NCBI RefSeq assembly: GCF_030816015.1
Contig: NZ_JAUSXN010000001.1
Location: forward strand, 1,674,001-1,738,000
DNA length: 64,000 bases
Source: Pedobacter sp. W3I1
GTDB lineage: Bacteria > Bacteroidota > Bacteroidia > Sphingobacteriales > Sphingobacteriaceae
Reading direction: 5' to 3'
Below, one piece after another: positions 1 to 8,023 of this stretch (position 1 is its first letter; each line of letters starts with the position of its first letter). Made by a program: the position numbers and the translations under genes. The notes below the pieces were generated by a model. It searched no databases, was not told where the DNA came from, and saw only the letters and a program-made list of their open reading frames with translations.

Positions 1-165
1 ACAGATGCATTATATATTTCTTCATCAACTTCCTTCTTTTCATAATTCTTGAGGTTTTTCTGGTCAAACGGACCCATAAATAGTGGAAAAAGCATAAAGC
101 AACCGGGTATATATAGAAAATAAAAAATCTGTAATGGGTTCTAGATACTCTTCTTTTATGTTCAT
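1..165 (-). pseudogene. Partial, possibly frameshifted membrane ORF at window edge
   Basis: An ATG at 165, 12 bases after the stop of the next upstream gene, opens a short frame that stops at 64-66. A second frame then runs open to the window edge, reading roughly MLFPLFMGPFDQKNLKNYEK. The first codons (MNIKEEYLEP, then FSIYTR) resemble the start of the neighbouring 298-residue protein (DDYIKPF, then FSIYTR). The pair may therefore be a tandem duplicate with a frameshift near the start. The gene runs off the window, so a short separate ORF followed by another gene is equally possible. No function is recognised. Confidence 0.3.
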
Positions 166-177
166 AATAATATAAGA

Positions 178-1074
178 TTATCTATAAGCTGTTCTATTGA
201 TACCCAAAAGACCCCTTTGTATTTCTCTAAAAACATAATGCCCTTTTTTCACCCTATTATATACTTTCCAATCTACATTGATACGCTTATAACCCATGTC
301 TTTTTGCAATAGAAAGTAATACTTAAAATGTGTTGCTCCACTGCTCATGGTATCAACTTCTTTTTTCTTATCAAATATTTTATAGGTTTCATTTTCAATA
401 GTTACGGATGTATTGATGCGAAAATAATTGGAATTATCATTTACATTTTTAGTAATATCTACCCACCTCGGAGGCGGAACACCTGAGTCTGCATCTATTA
501 AATATAAATAATAATCTGCATCCCTTCCGGTTCCTCCATCATCTGCAGAATAAGTGAAATTAGTAATCTCCGACTTATCAATTACATAATATCTATTAAT
601 AATCGGCTTAGAAAAGTCGAATGCGTAGTTAATAACAAACAAAAATGGTAGGAGATAGAAACAAAGGGTAGTTAAAAAACGTATCCGGTTATCAGGGTAA
701 CGGTGCTCAGAAATAACGAAGACATAATAAACCGCCAATGGTAAAAATAATATGAATAATCCGAATAGCAGGTGGAAATCATAAATAGACAATATGCGAG
801 AAATCAAGAAAACATATAATATTGGTAAAATACACAGCGTAAACATATTTGAACCATCTGGCATATTGGTTTTGGTAACCAAATGAAAAACATACCTCAA
901 AATTGGGATACAGAATATAATAACGGCGAGAAATTTAAATTCAACTGAAATCGGGTCGCTAGAGACCAGATAAATACATAAGGCAATTCGCGTATAAATA
1001 GAGAAAGTAACCAGTACGATTAGTGCTCCGAAGGGTTTTATATAGTCATCTGTAAAATCTTCAACAAAGCCCAT
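178..1074 (-). CDS. Hypothetical multi-pass membrane protein
   Basis: A 298-residue protein of unknown function. Four to five hydrophobic segments fill roughly residues 15-155, for example around ALIVLVTFSIYT and FLTTLCFYLLPFLF. A hydrophilic C-terminal domain of about 130 residues follows, with a YYLYLIDADSG stretch and several charged loops. I recognise no catalytic motif. The ATG at 1074 is followed by MGFVEDF and an immediate hydrophobic segment, so the start is plausible. A short ORF with a similar N-terminus follows 12 bases downstream, which suggests a tandem pair. Confidence 0.6.
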   Translation of the reverse strand: MGFVEDFTDDYIKPFGALIVLVTFSIYTRIALCIYLVSSDPISVEFKFLAVIIFCIPILRYVFHLVTKTNMPDGSNMFTLCILPILYVFLISRILSIYDFHLLFGLFILFLPLAVYYVFVISEHRYPDNRIRFLTTLCFYLLPFLFVINYAFDFSKPIINRYYVIDKSEITNFTYSADDGGTGRDADYYLYLIDADSGVPPPRWVDITKNVNDNSNYFRINTSVTIENETYKIFDKKKEVDTMSSGATHFKYYFLLQKDMGYKRINVDWKVYNRVKKGHYVFREIQRGLLGINRTAYR

Positions 1075-1485
1075 GTCTGATCACATTTTGTAATAAAGAT
1101 AATTAATATCTTCAATTCTTTGGTTCAGCATAAAAGTTTCCGAATAAGTGTACTCCAATTTAGTCAGTTGATATAGGCCCAAAAAAGGACAGTTTTTCAT
1201 CATTAATTGTTATTTATACAATTAAAATTCCGCCAGCTGGTTCCCAAAACCTAAAAGGTTAGTTTTTGCGGTTTATAAGTGTTGAGTTGAGGTATTCCTG
1301 AAAATGTCATCTGCAGATGGTATTTCGCTCCGACTCAATCCTGAGTCATCTTTGAGGTCTTAGGGCTGATAAAAAATAGTTGAAAAATAAGTGTTAAATA
1401 TGGTAACAAAGCACATCGTTTGCTATCAATATCATGCTTGATAAATGGTTTATCAGGGTAAAAAAATAGAAAAACATAAAAGATT
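1075..1485. other. Intergenic region between divergent genes, no gene seen
   Basis: No credible ORF lies here. Two small palindromes are visible: CATCTGCAGATG at 1308-1319, and a 7-bp stem (TGATAAA / TTTATCA) at 1439-1455 just ahead of the flotillin-like gene, probably in its leader. The region must hold divergent promoters, but I see no clean TAnnTTTG box. Confidence 0.5.
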
Positions 1486-3453
1486 ATGGAAGCGCTCATT
1501 TCTAATTATTGGTGGGTTTTAGTGGCACTGTTGTGCGTAGTTTTATACAAATATATTTTACGTTTCTTATTCGGGATGGTCATTGTACCCGAAGATAGAA
1601 TCGGCTTAATTACCAAAAAATTCGTGCTCTTTGGTTCCGATCGTGAACTGCCCGATGGCCGGATTATCGCGGTTAAAGGTGAAGCTGGTTTCCAGGGAAA
1701 AACACTGGCGCCAGGATTGTATTTCGGGATGTGGTTTTGGCAGTACAGCGTAACGATGGAACAGTTTACCATTATTCCCGAAGGTAAAATCGGACTCATT
1801 ATGGCCAAGGATGGTTCAGAAATCCCGACAGGAAATATCCTCGGACAGCGGGTAGAATCTGATAATTTTCAGGATGCCGTGAAATTTCTCGACAATGGCG
1901 GTCAGCGTGGCCGGCAAACCTCCTACATTACCTCGGGTTCTTATCGTATCAATACGATGCTGTTTCAGGTTTCTGTTACCGATATGATCCGGATTCAGGA
2001 AAGTATGGTGGGTATTGTCACAACCCTGGATGGTTTGCCGATTGAGGCCAATCAGATCGCAGGTAAACTGGTGGAAGGCCACAACAATTTCCAGAACTTT
2101 GATAATTTTATCAAAAATGGAGGTAACCGCGGTTTGCAACCACAAGTTATTTTGGCCGGTTCTTACAACTTAAACCCGTGGGCAATCCAATTGGAGGAAA
2201 TTCCGATGACGGAAATCGCAATTGGTTATGTAGGCGTTGTAATCTCGTTTATTGGTACAGATGGAAACGATTTAACCGGTGCAGACTTTAAACATGGTAA
2301 TATTGTTGCAAAAGGTTCTAAAGGTGTTTGGCTCGAACCGCTTGGCCCGGGTAAATATCCGATTAATAAATACATTATGAAGGTAGAGCTGGTGCCGACA
2401 ACCAATTTGGTGTTAAACTGGGCATCAGCACGCAGCGAGGCGCACAATCTGGATAAAAACCTATCAACTATTACCGTACGTTCTAAAGATGGTTTCCCCT
2501 TTAATTTAGATGTGGCACAGATTATCCACGTGCCCACAACCGAAGCGCCGAAAGTAATTGCCCGTTTTGGTAACATGGTAAATCTGGTTTCACAGGTTTT
2601 AGAGCCTACAATTGGTAACTATTTCCGTAACTCCGCACAGGGTAGTGATGTAATTGCTTTTTTGAGTACCCGTAAAGAGCGTCAGGAATCGGCAAAAGAG
2701 CATATCCGTAAAGTGCTTGACGAATATAACGTAAATGCGGTCGATACTTTGATCGGTGACATTGTTCCGCCAGAATCGTTAATGAAAACCTTAACCGACC
2801 GTAAAATTGCGGAAGAGCAAAAGGTTACTTACGAAACCCAAAAACAGGCACAGGAAACCCGCCAAGGGATGGAGAAAGAAACTGCAATTGCCGATATGCA
2901 GAAAGATATCGTAAAGGCACAACAAAGTGTTGAGATTGCTGAACGTACGGCGAGTGCAACCGTGAAAAAATCGGAAGGTGATGCCGCTGGTGTAAAACTA
3001 GCAGTAGGGGCAGAGGCTGAGGCCACAAAAATGAGGGCACATGCCGAGGCAGAAGCAACAAAAGCAAGAGCACAGGCAGATTCAGAAGCCATTAAATTAA
3101 GAGCATCGGCAGAAGCTGAACAGATTTCGTTAACCGGTAGTGCAGAAGCAGGTAAAATTTTAGCCGTGGGTAAATCAACTGCTGAAGCCTATGAACTTGC
3201 CGTGAAAGCTTTGGGTGGTGAAAACTTTACCCGTTATAAAATTACCGAAGAGTTATCAAAAGGTAATGTGAAATTGATCCCTGATGTACTGATTGGTGGC
3301 AGTGGGGGAAATCATGGTGGTTCAGCAATGGATGGCTTATTGGGCTTGAAACTGATGGAGTTAATGGACCCTCAGGCACGTAAAGAAGTGGTAGCCGTTG
3401 CAGAAATTGTAGAAACAAAGCCAAAACCTAAAAAGGATAATATTAACCCTTAA
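1486..3453 (+). CDS. Flotillin-like SPFH/band 7 protein with repeated N-terminal modules
   Basis: A 655-residue membrane-anchored protein. A single N-terminal membrane segment (about residues 8-30) is followed by a long beta-rich region and an SPFH/band 7 core (about 300-440, with TVRSKDGFPFNLDVAQIIHV). A long Ala/Glu-rich coiled coil (about 440-575, repeated EAEATKARAQA units) and a Gly-rich tail (GGSGGNHGG) complete it. Such proteins form oligomeric scaffolds of membrane microdomains. Residues 34-300 contain four related units beginning VPEDRIGLI, IPEGKIGLI, QESMVGIV and IGYVGVV; the middle two end in GSYRIN and GSYNLN. This makes the protein longer than a typical flotillin. No NfeD-like partner gene lies beside it. 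A strong terminator follows. Confidence 0.85.
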   Translation: MEALISNYWWVLVALLCVVLYKYILRFLFGMVIVPEDRIGLITKKFVLFGSDRELPDGRIIAVKGEAGFQGKTLAPGLYFGMWFWQYSVTMEQFTIIPEGKIGLIMAKDGSEIPTGNILGQRVESDNFQDAVKFLDNGGQRGRQTSYITSGSYRINTMLFQVSVTDMIRIQESMVGIVTTLDGLPIEANQIAGKLVEGHNNFQNFDNFIKNGGNRGLQPQVILAGSYNLNPWAIQLEEIPMTEIAIGYVGVVISFIGTDGNDLTGADFKHGNIVAKGSKGVWLEPLGPGKYPINKYIMKVELVPTTNLVLNWASARSEAHNLDKNLSTITVRSKDGFPFNLDVAQIIHVPTTEAPKVIARFGNMVNLVSQVLEPTIGNYFRNSAQGSDVIAFLSTRKERQESAKEHIRKVLDEYNVNAVDTLIGDIVPPESLMKTLTDRKIAEEQKVTYETQKQAQETRQGMEKETAIADMQKDIVKAQQSVEIAERTASATVKKSEGDAAGVKLAVGAEAEATKMRAHAEAEATKARAQADSEAIKLRASAEAEQISLTGSAEAGKILAVGKSTAEAYELAVKALGGENFTRYKITEELSKGNVKLIPDVLIGGSGGNHGGSAMDGLLGLKLMELMDPQARKEVVAVAEIVETKPKPKKDNINP

Positions 3454-3523
3454 TTTGGTTAACTGCCCTCCTTATTTCAAGGAGGAAGGTTGGTGGTGGT
3501 TTTTGACCCTCAAGTTTTAATTG

Positions 3524-3551
3524 AAAGCCTCGATGAGAATCGGGGCTTTTT
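3524..3551 (+). terminator. Rho-independent terminator of the SPFH gene
   Basis: An 11-bp stem (AAAGCCTCGAT with ATCGGGGCTTT, one G-T pair) closes a GAGA loop and runs into a T tract, 70 bases after the stop codon. Confidence 0.8.
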
Positions 3552-3617
3552 CATTTTATCACCCTCCTAAATTTTATTACTTAAGCATAATTGTCTGTCT
3601 GAGCCTCCCTAAGAAAG

Positions 3618-4162
3618 TCCTATCGTGTGGACACATCTTTTGTTAATCCTATATTTGTTTTTAGCACACATTCCTAAGGCGATTGTCATGCTGAATTTAT
3701 TTTATTAGCAGTTTTTATTGTTTTAAAGGCCTAATAGCTACTTCGTGGTCAGCATCTTTCCAGCTACTAAAAGGTAGTCATTTCGCAAAGAAACATCAAT
3801 TAAACGCAAACATTGATTATTCCGCTCTATGCCGCGGTGGCATGATACTTTGGAGCGCCAAAGTACCCAAAGCGCTCTGTCAATCCAGCAATGGGCCTTT
3901 TACACAACCCTGCTCACATCAAAAAAACAGCGGCACTTCGTTTTGTGTTCAATACTTATTAAAGCTTTAATCAACCTCTATGAACACAAAACCACTGCGT
4001 TTTAGGTTTGGTAATGCTATTTGTTCTTTTCTGCAACTGTTTTTTTGATTTCCTTGGCCCTTGGGATTGACGGCGTTCTTCGGTAAAACCTGTGTGTTAT
4101 TAAGGCAAGCTAGCATAACGCCTAAAAAACCCGTGCCAAGAAGATGTGTCCACACGATAGGA
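3618..4162. repeat. 22-bp perfect inverted repeat pair about 500 bp apart
   Basis: Bases 3618-3639 (core CTATCGTGTGGACACATC) are the exact reverse complement of 4141-4162. Identity stops at both ends. The enclosed 501 bases contain no gene that I recognise. The pair could be termini of a decayed element or two inverted copies of a short genomic repeat. Confidence 0.6.
3679..3760. repeat. Dispersed intergenic repeat, copy 1
   Basis: This stretch shares both ends with 58116-58197. The left end is GCGATTGTCATGCTGAATTT; the right end contains TAGCTACT, then CG, then GGTCAGCAT. The middle differs. The ends are partly inverted (GTCATGCTGA against GGTCAGCAT), giving a hairpin-like element of about 82 bases. 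Confidence 0.55.
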
Positions 4163-4416
4163 AGAAAGTCGGGACAAGTAGTCGAAGACCTTTTATAATC
4201 GAAAATAAAAAACATTTGGTCCTTCGATAAGCTACCATTGACGTTATTTTGTAACCATTTAAATATGAGTGTTATGCCGACTGTGTATTTCCACCCAACT
4301 AGGCCGTAGCACCGCATCCCCGTTCTACTTAAATCCGGCCTAACAAATTTTTCGGGCTTCACCGAGAGAGCCAACCCACTAACTTCGAAAGAAAAATTTT
4401 CAGCCGGCGTTTTTTG

Positions 4417-4440
4417 TTTCTTTTTGACGCCAAAAAGAAA
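4417..4440. repeat. Perfect 10-bp inverted repeat
   Basis: TTTCTTTTTG and CAAAAAGAAA flank an ACGC loop. The stem is A/T-rich and lies inside the gene-poor repeat region. It may be a remnant of an element or a transcription-end structure. Confidence 0.55.
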
Positions 4441-4640
4441 GAGCCCATCGGCGGCGGTGAGCCGAGGAAAGCATGAGCTGTAGGGTAAAAAAACAGTCAA
4501 TTATATACGTCATTAATATTGATTTTTATACAAGAAATTAACCCTCAGGATGACAATGTTTTTTCCACTCGAAATAATAACTTCGGGGAGGGAATCGCTT
4601 TTGGCAGGTGGGTTAACATTAATAGCTGCAAATAACCACG

Positions 4641-4715
4641 CCACCTAAACGGGATAGGAATGGCAGCCTCCGATTTTTCATCGGAGCTATAATGGATAGC
4701 CCGACTGACAACCGT
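4641..4715 (+). ncRNA. Structured intergenic element, copy 1
   Basis: A CTCCGAT/ATCGGAG stem with a TTTTC loop (4668-4686) is flanked on the left by ACGGGATAGGAATGGCAGC and on the right by TATAATGGATAGCCCGACT. The outer GGGAT and AGCCC parts can pair. The right half matches the elements at 42979-43042 and, on the opposite strand, 42868-42931; a looser relative lies at 23161-23260. I recall similar elements between genes in other Bacteroidota but know no name or function. Confidence 0.45.
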
Positions 4716-4792
4716 TTGAAATGATGCCTTTGCTTTTCCTAAAACAGAAAAACAATTACACAATTATGCCGTTCTACTTTTAAACAAAATAG

Positions 4793-4800
4793 TAACTTTG
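4793..4800 (+). promoter_or_regulatory. Bacteroidota -7 box upstream of aguB
   Basis: TAACTTTG fits the TAnnTTTG consensus and lies about 105 bases before the aguB start. No clear -33 TTG is visible. Confidence 0.5.
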
Positions 4801-4905
4801 CAGCCTAATTTTGGATGAATGAATTTTTGAATGAGTGAATGTGGTTTATAAGTACAATAACATTCTCTCAATTAATCATTCTCTCATTCTCTCATTTCAA
4901 AAAAC

Positions 4906-5781
4906 ATGAAGAAAGTAAATGTTGGCTTGGTGCAGATGAGCTGTACTAAAGATAAGCAAGAGAATTTAGATAAAGCAATTTCGAAAGTAAGGGAAGCAGC
5001 TGCAAAAGGTGCGCAGATTGTATGTTTGCAAGAGCTTTTTACTTCGCTATATTTCTGCGATGTAGAAGATTACGATAATTTTGATCTGGCAGAAGCAATT
5101 CCGGGTCCATCTACCGATGCTTTGCAGGTTGTAGCCAAAGAATTGGGTGTTGTAATTATTGCTTCCTTGTTTGAGAAACGTGCTGAAGGTTTGTATCACA
5201 ATACCACAGCCGTTTTAGATGCCGACGGTTCATATTTGGGTAAATATCGAAAGATGCATATTCCTGATGATCCTGCTTTTTACGAAAAATTCTATTTCAC
5301 TCCAGGCGATTTAGGCTACAAGGTTTTTCAAACCAAGTTTGCTAAAATTGGTATCCTGATCTGTTGGGATCAATGGTATCCAGAGGCTTCACGTATTACA
5401 GCGTTAATGGGTGCAGATATCATGTTTTATCCAACTGCAATTGGCTGGGCTACCGATCAGGACGAAGAAACCAATCAAGATCAATACAATGCATGGCAAA
5501 CCATCCAACGTTCGCATGCGGTTGCGAATGGTATACCGGTGGTGAGTGTAAACCGTGTGGGTTTTGAGCAAGATGGTGCGATGAAATTCTGGGGTGGAAG
5601 TTTCGCCACAAACGGACAAGGTAAGATACTTTATTTAGGTTCTCACGATTTAGAAGAAACTGAAGTGGTTGAACTGGATTTGTCAGAATCTGATTTCTTC
5701 CGTAAGCACTGGCCTTTCTTAAGAGACAGAAGAATTGATTCTTATCAGCCGATTACGAAAAGATATATTGACGGGGATTAA
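4906..5781 (+). CDS. aguB: N-carbamoylputrescine amidase
   Basis: A nitrilase-superfamily enzyme of 291 residues, the usual length. It hydrolyses N-carbamoylputrescine to putrescine, CO2 and ammonia, the last step of the agmatine route to putrescine, in the cytoplasm. The catalytic triad is visible: Glu43 in LQELF, Lys116 in YRKMHIPDD and Cys153 in LICWDQWYPEA. The long GWATDQDEETNQDQ loop and the RSHAVANGIPV segment are typical of AguB rather than of other nitrilases. The partner agmatine deiminase lies downstream on the same strand, but a four-helix-bundle gene with repeats separates the two. A repeat begins directly at the stop codon. Confidence 0.92.
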   Translation: MKKVNVGLVQMSCTKDKQENLDKAISKVREAAAKGAQIVCLQELFTSLYFCDVEDYDNFDLAEAIPGPSTDALQVVAKELGVVIIASLFEKRAEGLYHNTTAVLDADGSYLGKYRKMHIPDDPAFYEKFYFTPGDLGYKVFQTKFAKIGILICWDQWYPEASRITALMGADIMFYPTAIGWATDQDEETNQDQYNAWQTIQRSHAVANGIPVVSVNRVGFEQDGAMKFWGGSFATNGQGKILYLGSHDLEETEVVELDLSESDFFRKHWPFLRDRRIDSYQPITKRYIDGD

Positions 5782-5813
5782 TAAGTCGGAGGTTGGGAGA
5801 CCGAAGACGGAGG
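5782..5813. repeat. Repeat A, copy 1, abutting the aguB stop
   Basis: A 32-base sequence beginning TAAGTCGGA starts right after the aguB stop. It matches 25 of 32 positions of 6353-6384, which begins at the stop codon of the next gene. It is approximately the reverse complement of the B repeats at 5971-5997, 6415-6444 and 6466-6495. Confidence 0.6.
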
Positions 5814-5970
5814 TCAAAGCGCATAATTACAAGGTGCCAAAATTTTGAAGGCCCATAGAAGTTAGAGATCGTGAACAGGAGGAGAGGTGCTTAATGCAGT
5901 AAGTCCTAAATATTTGGATTGAACTGTAGGAAGTTGTAATTTGTTGTGGTATTAATGTAAACTATGACAT

Positions 5971-5997
5971 CGGACTTCGGACCACTAACCTCGGACT
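5971..5997. repeat. Repeat B, copy 1, abutting the four-helix-bundle gene start
   Basis: CGGACTTCGGACCACTAACC plus TCGGACT ends four bases before the ATG at 6002. It closely resembles the B copies that precede aguA, with one gap. Confidence 0.6.
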
Positions 5998-6001
5998 AAA
6001 A

Positions 6002-6355
6002 ATGGCATTCAAATTTGAAAAACTTAAGGTTTGGCAAAAGGCTTTAGATTTGGCTGATGAGATTGATAAAATGACAAAAACTTTTCCAAAAGAAGAGATT
6101 TATGTTTTAACATCGCAAGTTAAGCGTGCTGCGGATTCCATTTCAATGAACATTGCTGAGGGGAGTACAGGTCAAAGTAACCCTGAATTCTGTAGATTTT
6201 TAAGATATTCTTTACGGTCTGATATAGAAGTCGTGAACTGTTTACACTTGGCAATAAGAAGAGGCTACATTACAGAGGAAATATTTCAGAAACATTATCA
6301 GGCCTGCGAAGAAATTTTGATCATGATTTCTGCTTTAATCAAATCGTTAAGTTAA
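6002..6355 (+). CDS. Four-helix bundle protein (23S rRNA IVS-protein family)
   Basis: A 117-residue, almost entirely helical protein. Typical family marks are FEKLKVWQKALDLADEI at the start, QVKRAADSISMNIAEG (about residues 40-55), then FLRYSLRSDIEV, and a C-terminal helix with LIKSL. Family members are found inside rRNA intervening sequences and as stand-alone genes; their biochemical role is not settled. This gene sits between aguB and aguA. Its start is four bases after a repeat and its stop codon is the first codon of another repeat, so it looks like an inserted unit. No Shine-Dalgarno sequence is evident because repeat DNA occupies that position. Confidence 0.85.
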   Translation: MAFKFEKLKVWQKALDLADEIDKMTKTFPKEEIYVLTSQVKRAADSISMNIAEGSTGQSNPEFCRFLRYSLRSDIEVVNCLHLAIRRGYITEEIFQKHYQACEEILIMISALIKSLS

Positions 6356-6384
6356 GTCGGATGTCAGGAGACCGGAGTCCGATG
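6353..6384. repeat. Repeat A, copy 2, overlapping the four-helix-bundle stop
   Basis: The 32-base repeat starts with the TAA stop codon of the preceding gene and matches 5782-5813 at 25 of 32 positions. Confidence 0.6.
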
Positions 6385-6414
6385 ATACGGGCGATTAAAA
6401 TAAACATTTAAACT

Positions 6415-6495
6415 TCCGACTTCGGGCATCCGACTTTCGGACTTAAAAAATAACACACTAAATCATCCGACTTCGGACGCCCGACTTTCGGACTT
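6415..6495. repeat. Repeat B, two direct copies upstream of aguA
   Basis: Bases 6415-6444 and 6466-6495 agree at 27 of 30 positions (cores TCCGACTTCGG and CCGACTTTCGGACTT). Both resemble 5971-5997 and are roughly the reverse complement of the A repeats. The second copy ends seven bases before the aguA start. Confidence 0.65.
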
Positions 6496-6502
6496 TAAAA
6501 CT

Positions 6503-7579
6503 ATGTCAAACTTTCCTCCTAAAAAAGATTTAAATATCAATCAATTCGATTATTCTCCAAAGCAACAAGGTTATATCTTTCCTGCCGAGTGGGCTAAACA
6601 CGAGGCAACCTGGCTAAGCTGGCCGCATAAAGAGGAGAGTTGGCCTGGTAAAATTGAAACCATTTACGCACCATACTGCCAGTTTATTAAGGCTGTCGCC
6701 GAAGGTGAAAAAGTGCGTATCAATGTGAAAGATGAAGAAATGAAAGCTTTTGCTATTTCTGAATTAACAAAAGTAGATGCCGATTTAAGCCAGATTGAAT
6801 TTTATTTCAATGAAACCAACGATGCCTGGTGCCGTGATCATGGTCCTGCATTTTTGCTAAAAGGGAATGAAAAGGCTGTTGTAGATTGGGGATATAACGC
6901 CTGGGGCGGGAAATACCCTCCGTTCGAACTGGATGATGTGGTGCCAACAAAAATCGCGAAACATTTTAATTTACCTCTATTTACACCAGATATTGTGATG
7001 GAAGGTGGTTCGGTAGAATTTAATGGTGCCGGAACAGTTTTAACTACGACTGCTTGTTTGTTGAACAAAAACCGTAATCCACATTTAACCAAAGCGCAGA
7101 TTGAGCAATATTTACTTGAATATTATGGCCAGGAGCAGGTATTATGGTTAGGAGATGGAATTGTTGGCGACGATACCGACGGTCACATTGATGATATTAC
7201 CCGTTTTGTAAATGAGGATACGGTTTTAACCGTCGTAGAAAGCAATCCGCTGGATGAGAACTATATTTTATTACAAGAGAACTTAGAGGCTTTAAAAGCA
7301 ATGAAACTGAAAGATGGCAGAGCATTGAATATTGTTCAATTGCCTATGCCATTACCTGTGATCCATGAAGATACCCGTTTGCCAGCATCCTATGCAAACT
7401 TTTATATTGCTAATGCGGCTGTAATTGTTCCGATTTTTGACGATGTAAATGATGAAAAAGCACTTGAAATTATTCAGGGCTGTTTCCCTGACCGGAAAGT
7501 GATCGGTATAAACTCTGTAGATATTATTTGGGGACTGGGAAGTTTCCATTGTTTGAGTCAGCAGGAACCGGCTGTTTAG
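6503..7579 (+). CDS. aguA: Agmatine deiminase
   Basis: A 358-residue member of the peptidylarginine-deiminase-like family. It converts agmatine to N-carbamoylputrescine and ammonia, supplying the substrate of AguB. Visible marks are WLSWPHKEESWPG (about 36-48), NDAWCRDHGP, the glycine-rich MEGGSVEFNG, DDTDGHIDD, and the C-terminal catalytic Cys350 in SFHCLSQQEPA. Residues just before the cysteine read GLGSFH where many relatives have GGGNIH, a small deviation. The start follows the repeat array closely. With aguB it forms a complete agmatine-to-putrescine route. Confidence 0.92.
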   Translation: MSNFPPKKDLNINQFDYSPKQQGYIFPAEWAKHEATWLSWPHKEESWPGKIETIYAPYCQFIKAVAEGEKVRINVKDEEMKAFAISELTKVDADLSQIEFYFNETNDAWCRDHGPAFLLKGNEKAVVDWGYNAWGGKYPPFELDDVVPTKIAKHFNLPLFTPDIVMEGGSVEFNGAGTVLTTTACLLNKNRNPHLTKAQIEQYLLEYYGQEQVLWLGDGIVGDDTDGHIDDITRFVNEDTVLTVVESNPLDENYILLQENLEALKAMKLKDGRALNIVQLPMPLPVIHEDTRLPASYANFYIANAAVIVPIFDDVNDEKALEIIQGCFPDRKVIGINSVDIIWGLGSFHCLSQQEPAV

Positions 7580-7628
7580 TCTTGAGTCCTTAGTCAAAAG
7601 TCATTAGTCAATCTTGCGGTGTTGTCAT

Positions 7629-7649
7629 CCTGAGCCTGTCGAAGGACTG
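7629..7649. repeat. REP-like sequence upstream of the GIY-YIG gene
   Basis: It contains CTGAGCCTGTCGAAG (7630-7644). The exact reverse complement lies at 8038-8052, so inverted copies flank the GIY-YIG gene. TAACTTTA at 7704-7711 is a weak -7-like box between this repeat and the gene. Confidence 0.65.
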
Positions 7650-7726
7650 TTTGAAGTGTTTCGATAAACTTAACAGAGTATCTTCGAGAAATAATTTTTT
7701 GTAACTTTAACCTGCTAAAATTATTT

Positions 7727-8023
7727 ATGACGAGAGTACATAATTATTTTGTCTATATTTTGGAATGCACTGATAAGAGTTATTATGTTGGAGTAACAAA
7801 TGATTTAGAAACTAGACTTTCGCAGCATAATAGTGGAGAAAATATTTTGGCCTATACCTTTTCAAGAAGGCCTGTGGTATTAAAATATTATCAAAGATTT
7901 GACCTAATAGAAGATGCAATAAATTTTGAAAAGCAGATTAAGGGATGGAGTAGAAAGAAAAAAGAAGCTTTATTCAATGAAGATTGGAATGAAATTGTAA
8001 GATTATCAAACTATAAAAAATAA
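7727..8023 (+). CDS. Stand-alone GIY-YIG nuclease domain protein
   Basis: A 98-residue UvrC-like GIY-YIG protein. The motif pair appears as FVYIL (about 8-12) and YYVGVTN (19-25). Arg30 in LETRLSQH, the following His34 and Glu68 in NFEKQIKGW sit where the catalytic and metal-binding residues are expected. Such single-domain proteins are common and often lie in repeat-rich intergenic DNA; their substrates are mostly unknown. Here inverted copies of a 15-base sequence flank the gene, and a 14-base direct repeat begins in its last codons and recurs before fabG. Mobility or repeat processing is possible but not shown. Confidence 0.88.
   Translation: MTRVHNYFVYILECTDKSYYVGVTNDLETRLSQHNSGENILAYTFSRRPVVLKYYQRFDLIEDAINFEKQIKGWSRKKKEALFNEDWNEIVRLSNYKK

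Larger units (their letters stand above)
3454..4792. other. Gene-poor repeat region
   Basis: About 1.3 kb without a convincing gene. It holds the SPFH terminator, a dispersed repeat (3679-3760), a CTTTGG/CCAAAG hairpin near 3850-3865, a 22-bp inverted repeat pair (3618-3639 with 4141-4162), an inverted TTTTGTGTTCA pair near 3941 and 3979, a perfect 10-bp inverted repeat at 4417-4440 and a structured element at 4641-4715. Open frames of 177 codons (3967-4500, minus) and 72 codons (4545-4763, minus) run across these repeats and look like read-through of repeat DNA. They show no domain, signal sequence or plausible composition. Confidence 0.6.

Noticed and set aside
2825..3092. Two minus-strand frames antisense to the SPFH coiled coil
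   Set aside because: They mirror the repetitive Ala/Glu codons of the real gene; Leu/Pro- and Ala/Ser-rich composition is typical of such shadows.
3967..4500. Minus-strand open frame of 177 codons
   Set aside because: It crosses the 22-bp inverted repeat, a perfect hairpin and other repeats, has an implausible composition and no domain or signal sequence. It is best explained as repeat DNA that happens to lack stops.
4545..4763. Minus-strand open frame of 72 codons
   Set aside because: It lies antisense across the structured element at 4641-4715 and shows no protein features.
6415..6495. CRISPR-like direct repeats
   Set aside because: Only two 30-base units with 21 bases between them, and inverted relatives nearby; no cas genes. 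This is a REP-type repeat, not a CRISPR array.
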